Shown here: positions 33,372 to 42,683 of the stretch, in pieces
Position numbering within the stretch: the stretch's first letter is position 1
Layout of the letters: the number at the start of each line of letters is the position of its first letter
Origin: Bacillus velezensis
GTDB lineage: Bacteria > Bacillota > Bacilli > Bacillales > Bacillaceae
Direction: 5' to 3'
Length of the DNA stretch: 64,000 bases
Assembly: GCF_001461825.1 (NCBI RefSeq)
Contig: NZ_LLZC01000004.1
Location: forward strand, 1-64,000
Program-made: the position numbers and the translations under genes
Notes under the pieces: generated by a model
Database searches by the model: none
Seen by the model: the letters and a program-made list of their open reading frames with translations, nothing else
Told to the model about the DNA's origin: nothing

Positions 33372-35525
33372 TTATTCTTCCGGTTTCTCCGGTGTTTTGC
33401 CTTGTGTCAGCTTATGGCCTTCGATATCCACATTCGGAATGATCTTATCCAGCCACTTCGGCAAGTACCAGGCCGCATGTCCCATCAGCTTCATGACACT
33501 CGGAATAATGGTCATTCTTACAATGAACGCATCAAAAAGAACACCGAAGGTCATTGCCAAGCCCATGGATTTGATCGTAGCTTCTCCCGCAAAGATGAAT
33601 CCCGCAAAGACGAAAATCATGATCAGTCCCGCCGCTGTTACGACAGGTCCGCTATGTTTCAATCCGGCATGGATGGCTTGTACCGGATTTTTTGTTTTGA
33701 CATATTCTTCTCTCATTCTGCTGACAAGGAATACTTGATAATCCATCGCCAGTCCGAAAAGAATACCGATCGCTAAAATAGGCAGGAAGGCGAGAATCGG
33801 GCCTTTTTCCGGAATGCTGAGCAAGCCGGTGAAATTCCCATCCTGCAGAACGAATACCGATAAGCCGAGTGTAGCGGTCATCGTCAGCAAAAAGCCGACG
33901 ACGGCGGCAAGGGGCACGAGAAGCGAGCGGAAAACAACGGTCAGCAATACAAACGCAAACCCGACAATGAGAATGGCGAATTCCGGAATGGCATCGTTTA
34001 ACCGATCTGAAATATCAATGTTCACCGCGGTTGACCCGGTGACGAGCAGGCGGATGCCGTTTTTGTCTGATCGTTTCCGTATATCCTGCACTAACTCTTT
34101 CGTTGCCTTATCATTCGGCCCGGTTTCAGGCACTGCCGTAATAATGGCATAGTCCCCTTTTTCGTTCGGCATGGCCGGTGTGACGCTCGCCACATTGTGC
34201 AAGTCCTTCATTTCGTTCACGGCGTCTTGAAATGCTTCACTTTTGTTCCCCTTGACCCCTTTTGCATCGGCAACAATTGTCAGCTTGCCGTTAAAGCCCT
34301 CGCCGAATCCTTTAGACAAAAGATCATAGGCGCGGCGATCCGGGCTGTCTTTCGCTTTCATTCCCGCATCAGGCAGCCCCAGCTCTAAATGCATGGCCGG
34401 CAGACTGATGACGGCTAAAAGAATAATGCTGAAAATGCTTAACAGAATAGGCTTCTTTGTAACGAAGCGCCCCCAGGCATTCGTGTCGGCGCTTTTCTTT
34501 TCTTTCTTCTTGTTTGATTTCGGAATCATCCGTTTTCCCACGATTGACAACACCGCAGGAACCAGCGTTACTGATGCCAATACAGCCATCAGCACACTGA
34601 GTGCCGCAGTCAATCCCATGGCAGACATGAACGGAATGCCGACAACGGTCAATCCGCAAAGCGCGACGATCACGGTCAGTCCCGCAAAAACGACGGCGCT
34701 GCCAGCCGTTCCCGCGGCTTTAGCGATCGATTCATTTTTTTGTACACCTTCGCCCAAAAACTGACGATGCTTCGTAAAGATAAACAGCGCATAATCAATC
34801 CCGACGGCCAGTCCGATCATTCCGGATAATGAGAGACTGACCGAGGCTATCGTAAAGAACTGTGTCCCGATTAACGTCAGCGCGACGCTTACGCCTAACC
34901 CAATCAGGGCCGTGACAATCGGAAGCCCCGCTATGACTAATGAACCAAACGTAATAGCCAGTACGACGAATGCCAGCACAACGCCGACAATTTCAGATAC
35001 ACCGCCGATTTCAACACCGGCCCCCGGCACATCGCCGCTGAGCTCCGTCTGCAGACCTTTGTCTCCTGCGGCGGACAGACTGTGTTTAATATGTGAAACA
35101 GACGCATCCGTAATGTCATCCGCCGCTTTTTTGTACGTAATATCGGCATATGCTACTGATCCGTCTTTAGAAATGGTTCCTGTCTCAAAAGGACTTGCAA
35201 TCGAAGCGACTGAATGATCTGTTTTGATCTTCTTTAATGTCTCTTCAATCGCTTGTTTTTCCGGTTTTGACGTCAATTTCTTCCCGTCTTCAGCTCCGAA
35301 AATAACCCGTATGCTTCCTTTATCGGGACCCTTTGAAAATTCTTTTTGAATCATATCCATCGCCTTTTCAGAAGGTGTGTCGGGAATTGACATATCCTCA
35401 GAAAAAGCAGGTTTTAACGAGATGGCGATCACAATCGAAGCGATCAGTATCACGAGCCACGCACTGATCATTTTTAATCGATTGCGGGCAGACCATCCCC
35501 CTAATTTATATAAAAAACCAGACAT
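33372..35525 (-). CDS. ydfJ: MMPL/RND-family membrane exporter YdfJ
   Basis: This 717-residue protein has the MMPL layout: helix 1, a large extracellular domain (about residues 40-165), helices 2-6, a second extracellular domain (about 395-530) and helices 8-12. SGMIGLAVGIDYALFIFTKHR and ILFGLAMDYQVFLVSRMREEY are the two conserved GxxxDY proton-relay blocks. It matches B. subtilis YdfJ, transcribed under the YdfHI two-component system encoded just upstream. AGAGGAG is 6 nt from ATG 35525. The substrate is unknown. Confidence 0.88.
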   Translation of the reverse strand: MSGFLYKLGGWSARNRLKMISAWLVILIASIVIAISLKPAFSEDMSIPDTPSEKAMDMIQKEFSKGPDKGSIRVIFGAEDGKKLTSKPEKQAIEETLKKIKTDHSVASIASPFETGTISKDGSVAYADITYKKAADDITDASVSHIKHSLSAAGDKGLQTELSGDVPGAGVEIGGVSEIVGVVLAFVVLAITFGSLVIAGLPIVTALIGLGVSVALTLIGTQFFTIASVSLSLSGMIGLAVGIDYALFIFTKHRQFLGEGVQKNESIAKAAGTAGSAVVFAGLTVIVALCGLTVVGIPFMSAMGLTAALSVLMAVLASVTLVPAVLSIVGKRMIPKSNKKKEKKSADTNAWGRFVTKKPILLSIFSIILLAVISLPAMHLELGLPDAGMKAKDSPDRRAYDLLSKGFGEGFNGKLTIVADAKGVKGNKSEAFQDAVNEMKDLHNVASVTPAMPNEKGDYAIITAVPETGPNDKATKELVQDIRKRSDKNGIRLLVTGSTAVNIDISDRLNDAIPEFAILIVGFAFVLLTVVFRSLLVPLAAVVGFLLTMTATLGLSVFVLQDGNFTGLLSIPEKGPILAFLPILAIGILFGLAMDYQVFLVSRMREEYVKTKNPVQAIHAGLKHSGPVVTAAGLIMIFVFAGFIFAGEATIKSMGLAMTFGVLFDAFIVRMTIIPSVMKLMGHAAWYLPKWLDKIIPNVDIEGHKLTQGKTPEKPEE

Positions 35526-35559
35526 CGAATACTCCTCTCCAATCATTACTTTCTGCCTA

Positions 35560-35614
35560 ATTGTAGTTCACATTCACATAAAAAAAACGTACATAGGGGC
35601 ATGTACGTTTGGGC
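35560..35614 (-). promoter_or_regulatory. ydfJ promoter with tandem YdfI boxes
   Basis: On the minus strand GCCCAAACGTAC (35614-35603) fits the reported YdfI box GCCCRAAYGTAC perfectly, and GCCCCTATGTAC (35600-35589) fits at 10 of 12 positions, two bases apart. TACAAT (35565-35560) is the -10, with no -35 match; the boxes sit just above the missing -35, as for an activator. The same DNA also forms a stem AACGTACAT/ATGTACGTT with a T tract after ydfI, so it may double as the ydfHI terminator. Confidence 0.75.
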
Positions 35615-35623
35615 AGTTTTTCA

Positions 35624-36259
35624 TTATATATTCAGTTTCAGAATGCCTTTTTGCATGGCAATGGTGACGGCTTCCGTCCGCGAATCAGCGCCTAATTTGT
35701 TATAAATTGATGTTAATCTCGCTTTTACCGTCCGCTCTGAGATTCCTAAATCGAAGGCGATCGCTTTGCTTTTATGTCCTTGCGCAACGGCTTGCAGAAC
35801 TATGATTTCCTTGTCCGTCAGCTGTGTTTCATTGGCATTTGCCCGTTCCATTTTCATTTCCCGGAAACGCCGCAAGATGTCCGGCTGCAGAAGCACTTCT
35901 CCCCTGACTGCCGCATCCATCGTATGAAATAAGGTTTCTGAGCTTGTGTCCTTCAGCAGATAACCGTTCGCGCCTGATTCGATGCCTTCTATCATCAGAT
36001 GATCTTCATTATAGGTCGTCAAAATAATGATCGGCACATCAGAATGCTCTTTTATCTGTTTAATGGCTTCCAGCCCGCTCATTTCCGGCATGTACAGATC
36101 CATGAGAATGACATCGGGCTTTAGTTCCTCTGCGAGGCGGACGGCGGTTTTCCCGTTTTCCGCTTCTCCCGTTATGGTGTAATGGTCATTTGTTTCTATC
36201 AAAAGCTTCAGACCTTCTCTGACGACAAGATGGTCATCTGCTATTAACACTTTATACAT
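35624..36259 (-). CDS. ydfI: NarL/LuxR-type response regulator YdfI
   Basis: This 211-residue regulator has a receiver domain (residues 1-120, acidic pair ADDH near 7-10, phospho-acceptor Asp54 in ILMDLYMPEMSG, KDTSSE lysine) and a C-terminal LuxR-type helix-turn-helix (about 145-205; LTDKEIIVLQAVAQGHKSKAIA and ISERTVKARLTSIYNKLG). Its start overlaps the end of ydfH by 8 nt. GAGG precedes ATG 36259. Binding boxes for it lie directly downstream, in front of ydfJ. Confidence 0.9.
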   Translation of the reverse strand: MYKVLIADDHLVVREGLKLLIETNDHYTITGEAENGKTAVRLAEELKPDVILMDLYMPEMSGLEAIKQIKEHSDVPIIILTTYNEDHLMIEGIESGANGYLLKDTSSETLFHTMDAAVRGEVLLQPDILRRFREMKMERANANETQLTDKEIIVLQAVAQGHKSKAIAFDLGISERTVKARLTSIYNKLGADSRTEAVTIAMQKGILKLNI

Positions 36260-37529
36260 GTTCCGCCTCTCCCTGAATTGGTATGATGATCTCAATTTGA
36301 GTCCCCGCTGATCTGGCGCTTGTTATACGGAAAGTACCGTTCATCATATTGACGCGTTCTTGTATCCCAAGCAGCCCGTAATGTCCGCTTTTTCTCATTT
36401 CTGTTCCGGCATCAAAGCCTTTCCCGTCATCTTTGACGGTTATGCGGATCTGTCTCTCTTCTTCCCGAACGGACACCCAGACATTCTTTGCTTCTGCATG
36501 CTTGGCGGCGTTTGTCAGGCCTTCTCCGATCATGTAATGGCAATTCTCCGCCGTATGAACGTCAAGCACATGATGCACGCTGTAATCTAAAAAACAAGAC
36601 AGCCCGGAGGCTTCTGTAAAATGGTTGATTTGTTCAGTGATGCTTTCTTTTAAGAAACCGATCTCTTCTGATTTACTGCGAAGGTTATCAATGGCCGAGC
36701 GCGCATCAGCCAATGTGCCCTTCACTCTGTCCATTGACTGGCTGATGATGTCTTTCGCTCTGTCAGTGTTATCTTTCGAAAGATGAACTTGCACCGCTTC
36801 AAGCTGCATGTGCAAGCTGACCAATCCTTGGGCAAGCGTATCGTGTAAGTCTCTCGCCATCCGCTGTCTTTCATTCTGAAGCGTCAGCTGTTTCACTTGC
36901 CGGTGAGCGAGCTCTAATTTTTCAAGCGTCATCTGTGTTTTTATTTTTTCATCAACTTGCGCGAAAAATGTGGCCGCATACGTGATAATCACGATCATGA
37001 TGGGAGCGGCGATAACGATGAAACGCAGCAGATGATGCGGATGCTCCTGATGCAGGGCTGTTATGGACATTAAAATGAAAAGATAGAGTATGAGCAACGT
37101 TTTTCCCTTATCCGCCATTCCGATAATCTGCCCGATTAAAAAGGCATAGAGACCGATGACCAGTGCGATATAGCCGCCGGTCATCAAGTTAGCCGATGTA
37201 TATATGATAAATCCCTGTATGATGAAATAAAGAAACGTCTTTTTCTTCACCCAGCGATGGGAATGCCAGTGCAGCACGGTAAAAATGACGATCAATATCG
37301 TGAATAACAGCTGCAAAAAAACCGTCCAGCTTTCATAAATGTACTGCAAAGAAACTGATGCGGCATATACCATTAAAATAAACGCCAGACCGGGCACCCG
37401 AAGCGCAAGCATATGCAATGAGCGTCTGTCACGGGAGACGTAGTCTTCTTGATGTTTTGTACCAAACAATCTCTGTCCACTTCCTTTTAGCCGACCGGCC
37501 TCACGAGGTTTTATTCTATTTGTCATCAT
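36252..37529 (-). CDS. ydfH: Sensor histidine kinase YdfH (HPK7/LiaS-like)
   Basis: This 425-residue membrane kinase has five to six N-terminal helices (about residues 45-205), a HisKA_3 dimerisation domain with the phospho-acceptor His in RQRMARDLHDTLAQGL, and an HATPase_c domain (IGEGLTNAAKHAEA, DDGKGFDAG, GHYGLLGIQERV). Its start region is uncertain: ATG 37529 and ATG 37526 are adjacent and the ribosome site is weak. It forms an operon with ydfI, and the pair controls ydfJ. Confidence 0.87.
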   Translation of the reverse strand: MMTNRIKPREAGRLKGSGQRLFGTKHQEDYVSRDRRSLHMLALRVPGLAFILMVYAASVSLQYIYESWTVFLQLLFTILIVIFTVLHWHSHRWVKKKTFLYFIIQGFIIYTSANLMTGGYIALVIGLYAFLIGQIIGMADKGKTLLILYLFILMSITALHQEHPHHLLRFIVIAAPIMIVIITYAATFFAQVDEKIKTQMTLEKLELAHRQVKQLTLQNERQRMARDLHDTLAQGLVSLHMQLEAVQVHLSKDNTDRAKDIISQSMDRVKGTLADARSAIDNLRSKSEEIGFLKESITEQINHFTEASGLSCFLDYSVHHVLDVHTAENCHYMIGEGLTNAAKHAEAKNVWVSVREEERQIRITVKDDGKGFDAGTEMRKSGHYGLLGIQERVNMMNGTFRITSARSAGTQIEIIIPIQGEAEHV

Positions 37530-37582
37530 ACCATATGTGCCTTCTTCTCACCTTCCCCTTCTGTCCCTGCATGACGGGTGAA

Positions 37583-37622
37583 AGAAAAAACAGCCTGCGG
37601 GATTGTTCGCAAGCTGTTTTTG
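37583..37622 (-). terminator. Terminator downstream of the maa pseudogene
   Basis: AAACAGC-TTGCG pairs with CGCAG-GCTGTTT on the minus strand, followed by a T tract. Confidence 0.8.
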
Positions 37623-37623
37623 T

Positions 37624-38119
37624 TCATATCTTTTTTATGACCTTCCCCGGGTTTCCGGCCATGACGGGATTTGGCGGGACGTCTTTCGTAACGACTGTAC
37701 CGGCCGCAATGACGGAGTTTTCGCCGATGGTGACGAAAAATGACACAGCTGCCTCCGATCGTAATCGGAATGCCGTAACCGCTTTTATTTCTTCCTCCCG
37801 GCTGTATAGATCCCGACATTCGGCCCTATCATACAGTTATCGCCTATTCGCACGTCAGCCATGTCTAAATGGTGCAATTACAGCCGGCATAAAAATGATC
37901 ACCGACATGAATATTGGTTCCGATATCACAGTGAAAGTTATGCTCGATGCCCGGTTTTTCCCCTGCCGTCCCGAACAATTCTCTGATGAGCGCTTCTTTT
38001 GTTTCAAACGCTTCCGGATCGGCGTCGTTTAATTCCCGGACAAGCCTATGCGCCCGGATGTTTTTCTTCCTCAGCTCTTCCGTTTCGCGTTCATAATAGA
38101 TTTTGTTATCAGAACTCAT
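37624..38119 (-). pseudogene. maa: Degenerate maltose/galactoside O-acetyltransferase (maa-like)
   Basis: The first part (GGAGG, ATG 38119) encodes a normal acetyltransferase N-terminus up to GTNIHVGDHFYAG and then stops. One missing T near 37869 shifts the frame; the continuation [24 protein letters not shown] lies in the next frame and ends again. Then come [18 protein letters not shown] and, after another shift, [36 protein letters not shown] to a stop at 37624. The hexapeptide-repeat core is shortened as well, so the gene has at least three lesions and cannot make a full enzyme of about 185 residues. Confidence 0.88.
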
Positions 38120-38265
38120 GTGTCGAGCCTCCATTTTCAGCAAGGATATTCTGTTTATTCTCCGCTTGAAAACAATGTTAACCCGTCTTGACTGATTCGG
38201 TAAGTATATTTTAAACTACTTTTAATAAGTCTTTTAAAAAGTGATTAATAAAGGGGTGCAGAATC

Positions 38266-39303
38266 ATGGCAAATACCATTAATAATACATCCATTGTAAA
38301 AAAAACGAATGAAGAAACAATCATTGAAGCGCTGCTGAAAACGGATGCGGCCACCATTTCCTTTCTCTCTCAACAAACAGGGCTCAGCGCCGCCACGTGC
38401 GGAAACATTTTACATGAATTAAAAGAACGCGGCGAAGTTATGGAACTGGAACCGAGCGCCTCAACAGGCGGAAGAAAAGCAAGGCAGTTTACGTTAAATG
38501 CGGACAGTCATTTGGTACTCGGCATATCCGTTAAAACAGAAGGCGGCGTCCATTCGATTGACGTCGCGCTGGCAGATTGGCACGGTGACTATATTGAAAA
38601 AGACAGCCACTTTTATGATGTCATCAATTATGACGTCATCGAACGGCTTACTGACGAATGGATAAGGCGGTTTCCCAATATAAAGGCGATCGGCATGGGG
38701 GTTCAGGGTGTGGTCAGCCACGGCATCATCGGCATTTGTGACACTGAAGAGCTGTGTGATATCCCGATGCAGGAAAGACTTGAAGCCAGACATTCTGTCA
38801 AGGTCAATGTAGAAAACGAGATGCATTACGCTTTGTACGGATTTTATCGCGATCAGCAATATTCCGTCCCGAAAACCATCGCCATGGCCGCATTTGTCAA
38901 AGACAACCCTCCGGGAGCGCGCTTCGTTATAGACGGGCGCTTAGTCAAAGGCAATACGCAATTCGCCGGAGAAATTTCTTATATTCCATTTGAAACGACA
39001 CGGAAGCAGCAGCTTGAAAAGCTCTATTCACCTGATTCTTTTCCGGAACTGGCTGTTAAGATGACAAGCGCCATGATTTCAATCATCAATCCGCAGGCCA
39101 TTGCGTTTATCGGAGAATTATCAAAGGGATTGGATATGGAACAGGTTTATGAAGCATGCTCCGCTTTTGTCCCGAAAGAACACATGCCCGAGCTGATTCT
39201 CATAGATGACATCCAGCCCTATTATCAAAAAGGATTGATTGCCATCACATTAAAATCTCTGCGTTTTCCGCTTCATTTGGCAGAGAGGGAACTGATTTCA
39301 TGA
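38266..39303 (+). CDS. ROK-family transcriptional regulator
   Basis: This 345-residue protein has an N-terminal winged helix (about residues 12-70; IIEALLKTDAATISFLSQQTGLSAATCGNIL as a span, STGGRKAR) and a ROK domain. The sugar-kinase active-site motifs are degenerate: no DxGxT ATP site and no zinc-binding Cys cluster are evident. It is therefore a regulator like NagC or XylR rather than a kinase. Its last codons overlap the following MFS gene (ATGA), so it probably controls that transporter. A/T-rich inverted repeats such as ACTT-TTAAT-AAGT lie at about 38217-38229. Ligand unknown. Confidence 0.78.
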   Translation: MANTINNTSIVKKTNEETIIEALLKTDAATISFLSQQTGLSAATCGNILHELKERGEVMELEPSASTGGRKARQFTLNADSHLVLGISVKTEGGVHSIDVALADWHGDYIEKDSHFYDVINYDVIERLTDEWIRRFPNIKAIGMGVQGVVSHGIIGICDTEELCDIPMQERLEARHSVKVNVENEMHYALYGFYRDQQYSVPKTIAMAAFVKDNPPGARFVIDGRLVKGNTQFAGEISYIPFETTRKQQLEKLYSPDSFPELAVKMTSAMISIINPQAIAFIGELSKGLDMEQVYEACSAFVPKEHMPELILIDDIQPYYQKGLIAITLKSLRFPLHLAERELIS

Positions 39304-40514
39304 GTAAACAGGGCATTCAAAAATGGAAACTTTCCCTTTTTTTTATTTTTTCGCTGCCCGGACTTGCTTTCTCATCCTGGATTTCCCGCACGCCTGAAGT
39401 CAGAGAAACGCTGAAAGCCTCGACTTCAGTGATGGGATTGATTATTTTCGGCCTTGCATGCGGCTCATTAATCGGTCTGTTAAGCGCCAGCCGGATCATC
39501 TCGCGGAAGGGAACCAGATTCGCAGCTCTGATCAGTGTTCTGATTGTCATTATCGGGATATTCGTCATCAGCGCAGGTGTTTTTGCCGCTTTCAAAAGCA
39601 TCGTATTTGCCGGACTGATCATCTTCGGGCTCGGCTACGGACTTGCGGAAGTGGTCCTTAATGTAGATGGTTCCGCCCTTGAACGCGCCGCCGGGAAAAC
39701 CATGATGCCCGCATTGCACGCATCGTTCAGCGCCGGCACATTGATAGGTGCGGGACTCTCCTCTCTCGCTATTTTATTCAAGGTTCCCGTGCTCGTTCAC
39801 CTGCTGCTCATTGCCGGAATTGAGTTTATCCTGATTTTTACTTTCTTCCGGTTTCTGCCGGAGGACACCGGGAAAGAAGATGCCGTCTCAAGGCGGCAGG
39901 AAGTCTCAAGCGAAAAGCCGGAAAACGTCTGGACAGAGCCGCGCACACTGCTGATCGGGCTCATCGTGCTCGGAATGGCTTTCGCAGAAGGGTCGGCCAA
40001 TGACTGGCTTCCGCTCACCATGACGGATGGTTTTCACGTGACGCACGCGCAAGGCACGGCGGTTTACGGGGTCTTCCTCACCGCTATGCTGATCGCCCGC
40101 ATCTTTGGCGGGGCATTTTTGGACCGGTACGGACGCGTGCCCGTTCTTCGTCTCTGCACCGCCGTCAGTGTCATCGGACTTTCCCTTGTAATTTTCAGCG
40201 GAAACCTCACAGCAGCCGTAATCGGCGTCTTTCTTTGGGGAATCGGCGCCTCCCTCGGCTTCCCGGTCGGCCTTTCCGCAGCCGGCGATGACCCAAAAGG
40301 AGCAGTTAAGCGGGTCGGAGCAATCTCCTTCGTCGGCTACTGCGCCTTCTTAGTCGGCCCTCCCGTTCTCGGACTGCTCGGTGAAGAATTCGGCCTTGTT
40401 AAAGCACTGATCATCGTACTGATCGGCATCGTGCTCAGCGGGCTCGTCTCCCGCGCGGCAAAACCGCCCGCGCATCAGAAAAACGTTCATGACACCAACA
40501 GCCATTCCATGTGA
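39300..40514 (+). CDS. MFS transporter, YbjJ/FucP-like group
   Basis: This 404-residue, twelve-helix protein resembles the YbjJ-type MFS group: SLPGLAFSSWISRTPEVRE in helix 1, LGYGLAEVVLNVDGSALER in helix 4 and MAFAEGSANDWLPL in helix 7. Relatives are linked to sugars and sugar analogues, and the ROK regulator it overlaps also points to a carbohydrate. The operon ends at the terminator 40517-40548. Confidence 0.8.
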   Translation: MSKQGIQKWKLSLFFIFSLPGLAFSSWISRTPEVRETLKASTSVMGLIIFGLACGSLIGLLSASRIISRKGTRFAALISVLIVIIGIFVISAGVFAAFKSIVFAGLIIFGLGYGLAEVVLNVDGSALERAAGKTMMPALHASFSAGTLIGAGLSSLAILFKVPVLVHLLLIAGIEFILIFTFFRFLPEDTGKEDAVSRRQEVSSEKPENVWTEPRTLLIGLIVLGMAFAEGSANDWLPLTMTDGFHVTHAQGTAVYGVFLTAMLIARIFGGAFLDRYGRVPVLRLCTAVSVIGLSLVIFSGNLTAAVIGVFLWGIGASLGFPVGLSAAGDDPKGAVKRVGAISFVGYCAFLVGPPVLGLLGEEFGLVKALIIVLIGIVLSGLVSRAAKPPAHQKNVHDTNSHSM

Positions 40515-40516
40515 AC

Positions 40517-40548
40517 AAGAGGAAGCGATTGTGCTTCCTCTTTTTTTT
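40517..40548 (+). terminator. Terminator of the ROK-MFS operon
   Basis: AAGAGGAAGC pairs with GCTTCCTCTT and is followed by T. Confidence 0.92.
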
Positions 40549-40579
40549 GATGCACCGTCAGGCTTTTTCTCCGCTTTTT

Positions 40580-40600
40580 CTTACAAACAAAATTTGTAAG
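40580..40600. repeat. Inverted repeat upstream of yraG
   Basis: CTTACAAA and TTTGTAAG flank CAAAA, an 8-5-8 dyad 65 bp upstream of the yraG start. It has no T tract and may be an operator. The operon is expressed in the forespore in B. subtilis, but I could not define a sporulation promoter here. Confidence 0.45.
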
Positions 40601-40664
40601 ACTAGAGCTCTTTTCTCAGGGGAAATTAATTACGTATTTTTAGAAAGGGAGGTTTCAGACGATT

Positions 40665-40910
40665 ATGGAAAAGCGTGAATTAGCGGCTCACGAGTCGCTG
40701 GACTTACATGAAATCATTAACTTCAAGACGCTTTGTGTAGCGAAATCCAAGCTCATGCAAGGGCTTGTGTTTGATCAGGATCTGAAAACGTTAATGGAAA
40801 AAGACGTTCAGCAAGCCTCTCAAGACCTGGCTGATCTGCAGGCGGTTTATGAACGGGCAACGTTTCAGGCTCCCGTTCCTCAAAACCGGCCGACTTCGAT
40901 CATCAATTGA
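40665..40910 (+). CDS. yraG: Small spore-coat-associated protein YraG
   Basis: This 81-residue protein is the first gene of the yraG-yraF-adhB-yraE-yraD set. It resembles YraE further down (shared core I-NFKTLCVAKSKLMQGLVFDQDLKTLMEKDVQ against MASFKSLCLTKSKTMKALVSDPQLKEIMQQDV, spans given for comparison). These are short helical relatives of the CotF partner proteins. GGGAGG precedes the ATG at a rather long distance of 12 nt. Confidence 0.8.
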   Translation: MEKRELAAHESLDLHEIINFKTLCVAKSKLMQGLVFDQDLKTLMEKDVQQASQDLADLQAVYERATFQAPVPQNRPTSIIN

Positions 40911-40927
40911 AAGGAAGGTAAGCATCA

Positions 40928-41296
40928 TTGAATCATGACCATTTAGATCCGATCAATTCATTACATGTCCCTGAACTTGCGGATATGACATTCGCAATGG
41001 ATTTTCTCATACGCGCCAAAGAAGGCGCCAGAAATACCGCCGTCGCTTTAACAGAAACCGCTTCACCTGATGTAAGAGCTTTGCTGCGCAAACAGCTCAT
41101 GCAGGGAATCGCGATGCATCAGGAGATAACAGACTTGATGGTCAGCAAAAAGTGGTTTCACCCGCATGATTTGAGCGAACAGTATAAATTGGATCAGCTC
41201 TCTGCAAAAAATACCCTCATGGTCGGAAGCATGAACCTGTTTCCCGTTGAAACAAACAGAAAAGGGATGTTTGACCGCACACCTGATGAACACTAA
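40928..41296 (+). CDS. yraF: CotF-like spore coat protein YraF
   Basis: This 122-residue protein has the ferritin-like helical CotF domain ([33 protein letters not shown] as a span, then [29 protein letters not shown]). It probably sits in or under the spore coat. It starts at TTG 40928, with GGAAGG about 9 nt upstream. It is a paralogue of YraD at the operon's end. Confidence 0.82.
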   Translation: MNHDHLDPINSLHVPELADMTFAMDFLIRAKEGARNTAVALTETASPDVRALLRKQLMQGIAMHQEITDLMVSKKWFHPHDLSEQYKLDQLSAKNTLMVGSMNLFPVETNRKGMFDRTPDEH

Positions 41297-41314
41297 CACT
41301 GGAGGTATTACAGC

Positions 41315-42451
41315 ATGAAGGCCGTAACGTATCAAGGAGTGAAAAACGTCGTTGTCAAAGACGTGCCTGATCCGAAGATTGAAAAACACGATGACATGAT
41401 TATAAAAGTCACAAGTACGGCAATTTGCGGATCAGATTTACATTTAATCCACGGACTCATCCCGAATTTGCAGGAAGACTACATCATCGGCCATGAACCG
41501 ATGGGCATCGTGGAAGAAACCGGTCCCGGCGTGACGAAAGTCAAAAAAGGCGACCGCGTCATTATTCCTTTTAATATCGCCTGCGGAGAATGCGTTTATT
41601 GTAAGAATCACCTGGAAAGCCAGTGTGATCAATCAAATGAGAACGGCGATATAGGCGCTTATTTCGGCTATTCAGGAAATGCCGGCGGCTATCCGGGAGG
41701 CCAGGCCGAATATTTGCGCGTTCCATTTGCGAACTTTACCCACTTTAAAGTTCCCGAAACATGCGAAGAACCGGATGAGAAACTGAGTGTTATTTCCGAT
41801 GCGATGACAACCGGCTTTTGGAGCGTCGACAATGCCGGCGTAAAAGAAGGCGATACAGTTATCGTTCTCGGCTGCGGGCCCGTGGGCCTTTTCGCTCAAA
41901 AATTCTGCTGGTTAAAGGGAGCGAAACGCGTAATAGCCGTAGACTATGTCAACTACCGTCTCCAGCATGCGAAACGGACGAATAAAGTAGAAATCGTGAA
42001 CTTCGAAGACCACGAAAATACAGGCAGCTACCTGAAGGAAATCACCAAAGGCGGCGCCGACGTTGTCATTGACGCCGTCGGCATGGACGGAAAAATGACG
42101 GATCTCGAGTTCCTCGCCAGCGGATTAAAACTTCAGGGCGGGGCGATGAGCGCATTGGTCATCGCGTCCCAAGCGGTGCGAAAAGGGGGAACAATCCAGA
42201 TTACGGGTGTGTACGGCGGCAGATACAACGGGTTTCCCCTTGGCGATATCATGCAGCGGAACGTCAATATCCGATCAGGACAAGCTCCGGTCATCCACTA
42301 TATGCCGTATATGTTTGAATTGGTGTCAACCGGCAAAATTGATCCAGGCGATGTTGTAAGCCATGTCATTCCGCTCAGTGAAGCGAAGCACGGCTATGAG
42401 ATGTTTGACACGAAAACAGATGATTGTATTAAAGTTGTACTCAAACCTTAA
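41315..42451 (+). CDS. adhB: Zinc-dependent alcohol dehydrogenase AdhB (glutathione-independent formaldehyde dehydrogenase-like)
   Basis: This 378-residue medium-chain dehydrogenase has catalytic zinc ligands in TAICGSDLHLIHG and IIGHEPMG, and the structural-zinc four-Cys loop CGECVYCKNHLESQC. The nucleotide motif is VLGCGPVGLFA. It is closest to the formaldehyde-dehydrogenase-like branch. It sits between coat-protein-like genes, so it probably acts in the forespore or spore coat against aldehydes. GGAGG lies 9 nt before the ATG. Confidence 0.88.
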   Translation: MKAVTYQGVKNVVVKDVPDPKIEKHDDMIIKVTSTAICGSDLHLIHGLIPNLQEDYIIGHEPMGIVEETGPGVTKVKKGDRVIIPFNIACGECVYCKNHLESQCDQSNENGDIGAYFGYSGNAGGYPGGQAEYLRVPFANFTHFKVPETCEEPDEKLSVISDAMTTGFWSVDNAGVKEGDTVIVLGCGPVGLFAQKFCWLKGAKRVIAVDYVNYRLQHAKRTNKVEIVNFEDHENTGSYLKEITKGGADVVIDAVGMDGKMTDLEFLASGLKLQGGAMSALVIASQAVRKGGTIQITGVYGGRYNGFPLGDIMQRNVNIRSGQAPVIHYMPYMFELVSTGKIDPGDVVSHVIPLSEAKHGYEMFDTKTDDCIKVVLKP

Positions 42452-42469
42452 AGAACGGAGGCTACAGAA

Positions 42470-42676
42470 ATGGCCAGCGCCTTACATGAATTACTCGAAA
42501 TTCAGGAGATGGCTTCTTTTAAGTCACTTTGTCTGACGAAATCCAAAACCATGAAAGCGCTCGTATCCGATCCGCAGCTGAAAGAAATCATGCAGCAGGA
42601 TGTGGATACATCAACAAGGCAATTGCAGGAATTTGCCTCGATTTTATCTGATGCACAGCATGAAATGAGGAGATGA
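42470..42676 (+). CDS. yraE: Small spore-coat-associated protein YraE
   Basis: This 68-residue helical protein is a paralogue of YraG (shared FKSLCLTKSK...LVSDPQLKEIMQQDV pattern). GGAGG precedes the ATG 18 bp after adhB. It overlaps the ribosome site of yraD, so the pair is coupled. Confidence 0.8.
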   Translation: MASALHELLEIQEMASFKSLCLTKSKTMKALVSDPQLKEIMQQDVDTSTRQLQEFASILSDAQHEMRR

Positions 42677-42683
42677 ATCACGA

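Noticed and set aside
37526-37819. 97-codon minus-strand frame as a gene
   Set aside because: It contains fragments of the acetyltransferase in the wrong frame and belongs to the maa pseudogene.
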